Origin: Acidobacteriota bacterium
GTDB lineage: Bacteria; Acidobacteriota; Terriglobia; Terriglobales; Acidobacteriaceae
Assembly (NCBI GenBank): GCA_021778845.1
Contig: JAJYBU010000003.1
Span: 62,001 to 126,000 of the forward strand
Length of the DNA: 64,000 nt
Reading direction: 5' to 3'
Shown: one piece after another, positions 58,543 through 64,000 of the stretch
How positions within the stretch are numbered: position 1 is the first letter of the stretch
Layout: each line of letters begins with the position of its first letter
The notes under the pieces: model-generated
What the model saw: only the letters and a program-made list of their open reading frames with translations
Told to the model about the DNA's origin: nothing
Database searches by the model: none
Translations under genes and position numbers: made by a program

Positions 58543-59514
58543 TTAGAGGTTGACGGTGGATGTTGGGGTGTTGAGGGCCTGCTGGCGGAGGTCGTCGAAG
58601 AGCACGGTGGAGAGGTAACGCTCGCCGGAGCTGGGGATGATGACGACGATGAGCTTGCCGGCGTGCTGGGGGTCGCGGGCAAGCTGGATTGCCGCGTGGA
58701 CCGCCGCGCCGGCGGAGATGCCGACGAGGAGGCCTTCCTCGCGGGGAAGGCGGCGGGCCATGGTAAGGGCTTCGTCGTTGGTGACCTGGAGGATCTGGTC
58801 GATGAGATGGGTGTCGAGGGTGTTGGGGATGAAGCCGGCGCCGATGCCCTGGATCTTGTGGGGGCCGGGCTTGCCGCCGGAGAGGACGGGGCTGTCGGTG
58901 GGCTCGACGGCGACGGTGAAGAAGCCGGGCTTGCGGGACTTCATGTACCGGCTGACGCCGGTGAGGGTGCCGCCGGTGCCGACGCCGGAGACGAGAATGT
59001 CGGCGGTGCCGTCGGTGTCGTTCCAGATCTCGGGGCCGGTGGTTTCGAAGTGGATCTGCGGGTTGGCGGGGTTGTCGAACTGCTGGAGGATGTGGCTGTT
59101 GGGGGTCTGGGAACGGATCTCCTCGGCCTTGGCGATGGCACCCTTCATGCCGTTGACGCCGGGGGTGAGGACGATCTTTGCACCGAAGGCGAGGAGGAGG
59201 ATGCGGCGCTCGACGGACATGGTGTCGGGCATGGTGATGACGAGGGGGTAGCCTTTGACGGCGGCGGCGAAGGCGAGGCCGATGCCTGTGTTGCCGCTGG
59301 TGGGCTCGATGAGCGTGGTGAGGCCGGGGGTGATCTTGCCGTCGCGCTCGGCGGCTTCGATCATGGCGAAACCGATGCGGTCCTTGACGCTGCTGACGGG
59401 GTTGCTGCTCTCCAGCTTGACCACGACTCGGGCGCTACAGCCGGCGGTCACGTGGTTCAGTTGGACCAGCGGGGTGTGGCCGATGAGGTCGGTGGCGGTG
59501 GCAGCGATGTTCAT
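58543..59514 (-). CDS. cysK: Cysteine synthase A (O-acetylserine sulfhydrylase)
   Basis: PLP enzyme of 323 residues that makes cysteine from O-acetylserine and sulfide. The PLP lysine is Lys44 in [24 protein letters not shown] forms the substrate loop, and [17 protein letters not shown] the phosphate-binding loop. It forms a complex with CysE, which is encoded 2 kb to the left on the same strand. GAGAGGA lies 5 nt upstream of the ATG. The LysR gene ends 142 bases upstream on the same strand. Confidence 0.97.
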   Translation of the reverse strand: MNIAATATDLIGHTPLVQLNHVTAGCSARVVVKLESSNPVSSVKDRIGFAMIEAAERDGKITPGLTTLIEPTSGNTGIGLAFAAAVKGYPLVITMPDTMSVERRILLLAFGAKIVLTPGVNGMKGAIAKAEEIRSQTPNSHILQQFDNPANPQIHFETTGPEIWNDTDGTADILVSGVGTGGTLTGVSRYMKSRKPGFFTVAVEPTDSPVLSGGKPGPHKIQGIGAGFIPNTLDTHLIDQILQVTNDEALTMARRLPREEGLLVGISAGAAVHAAIQLARDPQHAGKLIVVIIPSSGERYLSTVLFDDLRQQALNTPTSTVNL

Positions 59515-59656
59515 GGTGTCCTCTCAAGGTGCGTAGGGATTGGATGCGCGCGGACTCGTTGCGGCGCGCAGATCTTATGGTCTTCGCTATGCGGCCTTGT
59601 TGTCCAGTCTGCGCGGAGGCGGGAGGGGCTGGAACCCAGAGGCTATGCGGTGGTGG

Positions 59657-60568
59657 TCACTCGCTGGGGGGCCTGGTTGCCTGTGAGTGGCCCAAGATGA
59701 AACGGCGAAAGGCTTCGGCGTTGCCGCGTGGCTCGGGGCCGGAGGGATAGGCGAGCGCAAATTTTCTGGCGAGCTTGAGGCCTTTGACGCGTGCGATGCC
59801 GAGCGTGTGCAGTGCGAGCTGGTGGCGCACCGACCACTGCGATACGAAGGTGACGCCGAGACCGGCCTCCACCGCGCTGACCTGGCCTTCGGTCGAATCC
59901 AGCTCCATGACGGTGCGCAGATCCTTCTTCTTGAGGCCGGCCTTGGCGAGCGCGTTCTCGATGACGCGGCGGGAGCCGGAGCCAAACTCGCGCATGAGGA
60001 GGGGCGCCTGGAAGAGGTCCTGCACGCCGATCGTCTGCCCGGCCCACTCGTGGCTGGCGGGAACGATCAACACCAGGTGGTCTTCCATGAAGGGCTCGAT
60101 GTGCAGGTCCTTGCGCAGGCCGGGCCCTTCGATGAGCGCGAGTTGGACGCGATGCTCGGCGACCGCGTCGAGCATCGCGTCGGTGTTGCCGCTGACGGCG
60201 GTGACGGCGACGCGCGGATGCTCACGCAGGAAGGCGGCGACGAAGTTGGGGAGAAGATACTGCCCGATGGTCTGCGATGCGCCGAGGATGAGCGTTCCGG
60301 CGTGCGTACCAGAGGTTCCGGTGACGGCTTCAAAGGCTTCGTCGGAGAGGGCTTTGAGCTGCTCGGCGTAGGGGAGCAGGACTGCTCCGGCGGCGGTGAG
60401 TGTGATGCGGCCGCCGACGCGGTCGAAGAGTGGGAGGCCGTACTCGTCCTCAAGCGCCTTGATCTGCTGCGTGACTGCCGGCTGCGTGAGGAGCAACTCC
60501 TCGGCGGCACGCGTGAAGTTCAGATGCCGTGCGACCACGCGAAAGACCTTGAGCCGAAAGTTCTCCAT
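59657..60568 (-). CDS. LysR family transcriptional regulator
   Basis: Protein of 303 residues. The N-terminal winged helix (MENFRLKVFRVVARHLNFTR, then AAEELLLTQPAVTQQIKALE) is followed by the periplasmic-binding-protein-like effector domain. The sequence resembles CysL/YwfK-type sulfur-assimilation regulators by eye, and it precedes cysK on the same strand, so it probably responds to O-acetylserine or a sulfur metabolite and controls cysteine synthesis. ATG 60568 is preferred at the conserved MENF; ATG 60586 adds six residues. The ligand assignment is inference. Confidence 0.88.
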   Translation of the reverse strand: MENFRLKVFRVVARHLNFTRAAEELLLTQPAVTQQIKALEDEYGLPLFDRVGGRITLTAAGAVLLPYAEQLKALSDEAFEAVTGTSGTHAGTLILGASQTIGQYLLPNFVAAFLREHPRVAVTAVSGNTDAMLDAVAEHRVQLALIEGPGLRKDLHIEPFMEDHLVLIVPASHEWAGQTIGVQDLFQAPLLMREFGSGSRRVIENALAKAGLKKKDLRTVMELDSTEGQVSAVEAGLGVTFVSQWSVRHQLALHTLGIARVKGLKLARKFALAYPSGPEPRGNAEAFRRFILGHSQATRPPSE

Positions 60569-60732
60569 CGTTTGTATAAGCCTCATCGGAGGAGTTGCGC
60601 GCCGTGACCTCAACCGCACGACGAGGACTGCGCCGCACATCCAGCCAACAGCAATCTCGAAACCACTCGATGCTATTGTCCTCTAATCCGGGGTTGCGTG
60701 AGCGGGCGACGCGGTGCCGCGACTCTTGTAAT

Positions 60733-61845
60733 TTACTCGGGCAGCGGTAAGGGGACTGTCTTGCCGGTTTGCGCCGATCGCTGCGCCGCATCGAGAATCT
60801 CGGTGACCGTGATGTTCGTCTTCAACGCAGAGACGCTATCGCCCTCCTGCACCTGGCCGCTCAAGACTGCCTCCAGATAGTGCAGCGGATCATCGTACGG
60901 TGGCGGCAACGGCTTTCCTGTTTCGATGGTGCCTGCCTTGTCATCCTTTCGCCGCACATCCAGAGTTGTGGAGTCCAATGCTTTGGCAAAACCGGTGCTG
61001 CCGTAGACATCCATCTCCTTAATAGAGAAGGGCCAATTCCACGAAGCCTGCACAATGGCTATGGAATTCTTGTAGTTCAGCAGAATGTCCGCCTCGTCGT
61101 CCACTCCCGGATACAGATCCGGTTGCATACTCTTTGCCACGGCGGTGACCGATAGAGGCGCCTCGCCATGAAGCATCGACGTGAGCAGATCGGGGCCATA
61201 GCAACCAAAATCCGTCAGCGCTCCGTCTCCATTCTGCTTCGGATCGAGGAGCCATTGCATGAACTCCGGCTGTACGCCAATCTTCTTCGGGCCCTGGTGG
61301 CCATCGCGAAATACCACCTTGACAAGGGTCCCGAGCGCGCCGTCTGCGAGCAGTTGGCTGGCCTGCGTGTTGCTCGCGTACCAGCTTGTTTCGTAGTCCA
61401 CGAGCACATGAATGTTGCCGCGCTTCGCCGCGCGCTCGATGGCGAGTGCATCCTCGTAGCGGAAGGCCAGTGGCTTCTCCATCATCACGTGGACGCCGAG
61501 CGCGGCGCACTCTTCCACCACGCGGCGGTGGTCGCTGGCTGCGGTGAAGACCAGCGCTGCCTGCGGATGCGCGTGCGCCACCATCTCCGCAATGCTCTTG
61601 AAGTGCAAGCCGGGCGAGAGGTGATACTGGCGAGCATAGGCATCGAACAACTTCTGATCCGGTTCGACGATGCCGACTACTTCCACGTCAGGACGTTCGA
61701 GGATTCCACCCGCTGGGGTCAGCGCACTCGCGTGGAAGAAGCCTGCCACGTGTCCGTGCACCAGGCCCACAACTCCCACCCTTAACGGAGCCGCAGACGC
61801 GCAGGTGGACACGAATGCAAGCAGCAATACCATCAGTCGTTTCAT
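60733..61845 (-). CDS. Exported Gfo/Idh/MocA family oxidoreductase
   Basis: About 370 residues with a Sec-type signal peptide (MKRLMVLLLAFVSTCASA), unlike the Tat leader of the other Gfo/Idh protein in this window. The Rossmann block LRVGVVGLVHGHVAGF and the catalytic EKPLAFRYED (EKP motif) are present. Sec export of a nucleotide-cofactor enzyme is odd, because the cofactor would have to bind outside the cytoplasm. ATG 61845 has GAGGG about 6 nt upstream; the longer opening would hide the signal peptide. Substrate unknown. Confidence 0.88.
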   Translation of the reverse strand: MKRLMVLLLAFVSTCASAAPLRVGVVGLVHGHVAGFFHASALTPAGGILERPDVEVVGIVEPDQKLFDAYARQYHLSPGLHFKSIAEMVAHAHPQAALVFTAASDHRRVVEECAALGVHVMMEKPLAFRYEDALAIERAAKRGNIHVLVDYETSWYASNTQASQLLADGALGTLVKVVFRDGHQGPKKIGVQPEFMQWLLDPKQNGDGALTDFGCYGPDLLTSMLHGEAPLSVTAVAKSMQPDLYPGVDDEADILLNYKNSIAIVQASWNWPFSIKEMDVYGSTGFAKALDSTTLDVRRKDDKAGTIETGKPLPPPYDDPLHYLEAVLSGQVQEGDSVSALKTNITVTEILDAAQRSAQTGKTVPLPLPE

Positions 61846-61906
61846 CGCATACCCTCTGTAATCTGAGATCTTTGATAGAAGAATTTTGATCACACAACCT
61901 ACGGAG

Positions 61907-62248
61907 TCAGGCGGCGCGGCAGGCTGCGACAGCGTCTTCTTCCGACGCGAAGACGCCAAAGAGGCTGAGGATGCCCACCATCTTGAAGGTCTTGGTCGCG
62001 AAACTCGACGGGTTCACAAGCTTGGTGTCGCCGCCGATCTGGCGGGTGCGGCGGAGCGCATTGACGACCGCGCCAATGCCGGAGGAGTCGACGAAGGGCA
62101 TCTCGGCGAGGTCGAGGATGAGATAGATGCAGCCATTCGCGAGCGCCGATTCGAGTGTGGCGTCGAACTCGCGCACGCACTCGGCAATGAATCGCCCCTT
62201 GAGGCGAAGGACGCAGGTATCACCACTCTGTCTTATGTCGATATCCAC
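61907..62248 (-). CDS. STAS-domain anti-sigma factor antagonist
   Basis: Single-domain protein of about 113 residues of the SpoIIAA/RsbV type. DSSGIGA (54-60) contains the phosphorylatable serine (Ser56), with the typical GRFIAECVREFDATLE and LVNPSSFATKTFKMVGI blocks around it. Such proteins bind anti-sigma kinases when unphosphorylated. GTG 62248 is proposed because AGGAGG ends 4 nt upstream of it, whereas the ATG at 62266 would place that Shine-Dalgarno inside the gene. The divergent multi-GAF gene starts 135 bases away; a joint signalling module is likely but no anti-sigma kinase is visible in the window. Confidence 0.93.
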   Translation of the reverse strand: MDIDIRQSGDTCVLRLKGRFIAECVREFDATLESALANGCIYLILDLAEMPFVDSSGIGAVVNALRRTRQIGGDTKLVNPSSFATKTFKMVGILSLFGVFASEEDAVAACRAA

Positions 62249-62382
62249 GAAGCCTCCTGTAAACATGCGCGATTTTGCTTTACACCGGAGCAGGGTGCTT
62301 GCTACGCTCCGACTACCAGAGAATCAAACTTTCAGGCCGTGCTCGTCAAGCTGTATTCCACGAATCGCATTGGAAGTCTCCC

Positions 62383-64000
62383 ATGCCTATCGACCCAACG
62401 CAGGAACTGGCTGATGCCCTCCTCTCCGCGGCTGAGTCTTCGACGCGCGCCAGGCTGATTGCCCGGGCTGTTGCGGAGTTGGTTGCCGAGAGCGCCTGCG
62501 TGGTGCATCGTCTAGTTGCGAAAGGCGATTCGCTCTCGCTGATTCCGGCAGCCATGGTGGGAGCCGTCTCGCTTGGGGATGATTGGCTTCCTGCAGAGAA
62601 CAGGCTGGTCGCTCCTTTCTTTCGCGGGGAGGTCGAGGCGCGGGTGTATGCGAGCAGGGAGCTACAACGCGAAGATTACGCGCATCTGCACCTGTCCCGC
62701 AGCTTTGCATCGCTTGCGTACCTGCCGTTTTTTTTGAAGGCGCAACTGGTGGGCGTGATCGAAGTGGTCTCGTTCGCTGAGCCCATCGGTCCCGCTGCGC
62801 TGGAGACGCTGAAGCCGGTGGTCGAGCTGGCAGGACCAGCGATTTTGCACGCGGAGGAGATCGAACGGCAGCGACAGGATCTGCTCGACTCTGTGCACCG
62901 CATGAGTCAGTTGTACGATCTGGAGAAGTCGCTCAACGCAACGCTTGAACTGGATCAGGTGATAGCGATGGTGCCGGAGAAAACGGTGGCGATGTTGCCA
63001 TGCCAGGCAGTCCACCTGTGGCTCTTTGACGGCGGAGTGCTGCGGCTGATGGCAACGCATGGAGTCGATGCGACGGTCGAGCACGGAGTGATGCAGGCGG
63101 CGGGTGAGGGATATGTAGCGGACATGGCTGAGGAAGGGGAGCCGCTGCGCATCGGTGCTGCACAGGACGGTACCACGGGAGGCGCTGCCGTGGAAGACGA
63201 GCGGCTGACGCTGCGGAATCGAGGGCTTGAGTCTGTGGCGGAGACGCTGCGCACTCCACCCATCCGCAATGTGCTGCTGGTTCCGCTGTTGCAGGATGAA
63301 GCCGAGGTTGGTGTGCTGGAGGCCGTCAATAAAGCTGGTGGGAGTTGCTTCGATGAGGACGACGAGTTCTTCCTTTCGGCGATGGCGGAGACGGTGAGCC
63401 ATGCGCTGAAGAATGCCAGCCTGATGCATGCTGAGCGCAAGCTGGAGATTCTTGAAGCCCTGGTCCATGTGAGTTCGGAGATCACGTCGACGCTGCGGCT
63501 TGACCGCCTGCTGCAGATCATCGTGAACAGCCCGCAGAGTGTGCTGCCGTATGAACGCTGCGCGATTGCTCTCGACAATCGCGGAACGCTGCAACTGAAG
63601 GCTGTCTCCGGCATGGCCAGCATTCCGCTGGGCGATGCGCAGGTGGACCAGTTGCAGGTGTTGGTGCGCTGGCTCTCTTCGCAGACTACGGTGCTGCATC
63701 TGCGCCTGAAGGACGATGTAGCGGCGAATGCGGCGCTGCCGGAGGAGGTGCGGCATCACTTTGACGTGACCGGCCATCGCGCGTTGTATGCGCTGCCGTT
63801 GATCGACGATCAGGGTCGCGTGGGGCTCCTTCTGTATGAGTCAAGCAATGCGAATTTTCTCGATCTGCCTCACACGGAGATGATCAAGATTCTCGCGGGA
63901 CAGGCGACGGTGGCGATCCGCAATGCTCTGCTGTATCGCGAGGTCCCGCTGATCGGATTGCTGGAGCCGCTGATGCAGCGCAAGCAGGCACTGCTTCGCA
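62383..64000 (+). CDS. Multi-GAF signalling protein (cut by window end)
   Basis: Open frame of at least 539 codons that runs off the right edge. After an N-terminal sensor-like region (about 1-165), two GAF-like domains can be seen: one around 185-350 (SLNATLELDQVIAMVPEK, LLVPLLQDEAEVGVLEAVNK) and one around 360-530 (SSEITSTLRLDRLLQIIVNS, YALPLIDDQGRVGLLLYESS). No transmembrane segment is seen. What follows the last GAF (EVPLIGLLEPLMQRKQALLR) lies at the edge, so the output domain is unknown: a PP2C phosphatase (RsbU type) would fit the adjacent STAS gene, but GAF-linked efflux adaptors also exist. GGAAG lies 6 nt before ATG 62383. Confidence 0.8.
   Translation, partial: MPIDPTQELADALLSAAESSTRARLIARAVAELVAESACVVHRLVAKGDSLSLIPAAMVGAVSLGDDWLPAENRLVAPFFRGEVEARVYASRELQREDYAHLHLSRSFASLAYLPFFLKAQLVGVIEVVSFAEPIGPAALETLKPVVELAGPAILHAEEIERQRQDLLDSVHRMSQLYDLEKSLNATLELDQVIAMVPEKTVAMLPCQAVHLWLFDGGVLRLMATHGVDATVEHGVMQAAGEGYVADMAEEGEPLRIGAAQDGTTGGAAVEDERLTLRNRGLESVAETLRTPPIRNVLLVPLLQDEAEVGVLEAVNKAGGSCFDEDDEFFLSAMAETVSHALKNASLMHAERKLEILEALVHVSSEITSTLRLDRLLQIIVNSPQSVLPYERCAIALDNRGTLQLKAVSGMASIPLGDAQVDQLQVLVRWLSSQTTVLHLRLKDDVAANAALPEEVRHHFDVTGHRALYALPLIDDQGRVGLLLYESSNANFLDLPHTEMIKILAGQATVAIRNALLYREVPLIGLLEPLMQRKQALLR

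Overview
The window looks like origin-proximal chromosome from an Acidobacteriota bacterium, most likely of the class Terriglobia (Acidobacteriaceae; Granulicella/Edaphobacter/Terriglobus-like). The grounds are high GC, PEP-CTERM exported proteins, a Tat-exported Gfo/Idh-MocA plus TIM-barrel pair, many exported proteins of unknown function, and a tgtcatcctgag-type palindromic repeat. The genus is inference; no rRNA gene is present to settle it.

Layout. 0-3.3 kb: gyrA. 3.4-11.3 kb: an SDR dehydrogenase with a ROK regulator, a phosphoribosyltransferase/dienelactone-hydrolase fusion followed by an erythromycin-esterase-like protein, a MocR-type GntR regulator and an exported TPR protein. 11.5-15 kb: a class I glutamine amidotransferase-like hydrolase, rsmG, parA and parB, with three identical 16-bp parS-like palindromes. 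15-22 kb: an exported amidohydrolase coupled to an ICMT-like membrane methyltransferase, an HU protein, a DUF2461 protein, an M28 peptidase, and a divergent pair of unknown genes. 22-27 kb: a tight minus-strand run accD - methyltransferase - folC - plsC - ruvA. 27-29.6 kb: thrS and an SRPBCC protein.

29.6-39 kb is the replication-origin core: dnaA (leftward), then rpmH, rnpA, yidD, yidC, jag and dnaN (rightward). A secreted protein that resembles an M48 peptidase with the zinc site destroyed is inserted on the opposite strand between rpmH and rnpA. The 662-base gap before dnaN is G-poor, has an AT-rich patch and a near-consensus DnaA box, and is my preferred oriC candidate.

39-55.7 kb: Tat-exported TIM-barrel isomerase and Gfo/Idh oxidoreductase, DUF4197 and AsmA-like proteins, one complete and one 5'-truncated PEP-CTERM gene, htpG, a small beta-barrel-like protein, ilvA/tdcB, ddl, a lipoprotein, ychF, an LLM flavin oxidoreductase and an unknown secreted protein. 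55.8-60.6 kb: cysE, a CSS-EAL cyclic-di-GMP phosphodiesterase, cysK and a LysR regulator, i.e. cysteine synthesis and its probable regulator. 60.7-64 kb: another exported Gfo/Idh protein, a STAS anti-anti-sigma-like protein, and a divergent multi-GAF protein cut by the window end.

I saw no tRNA, rRNA, insertion sequence, prophage or CRISPR array. Most genes are housekeeping; the less ordinary items are the parS cluster, the oriC candidate, the pseudo-M48 gene inside the rpmH-rnpA locus, the truncated PEP-CTERM remnant, and a recurring start-site geometry (TANNNT box 5-7 nt before a start codon without Shine-Dalgarno) that suggests leaderless transcripts.
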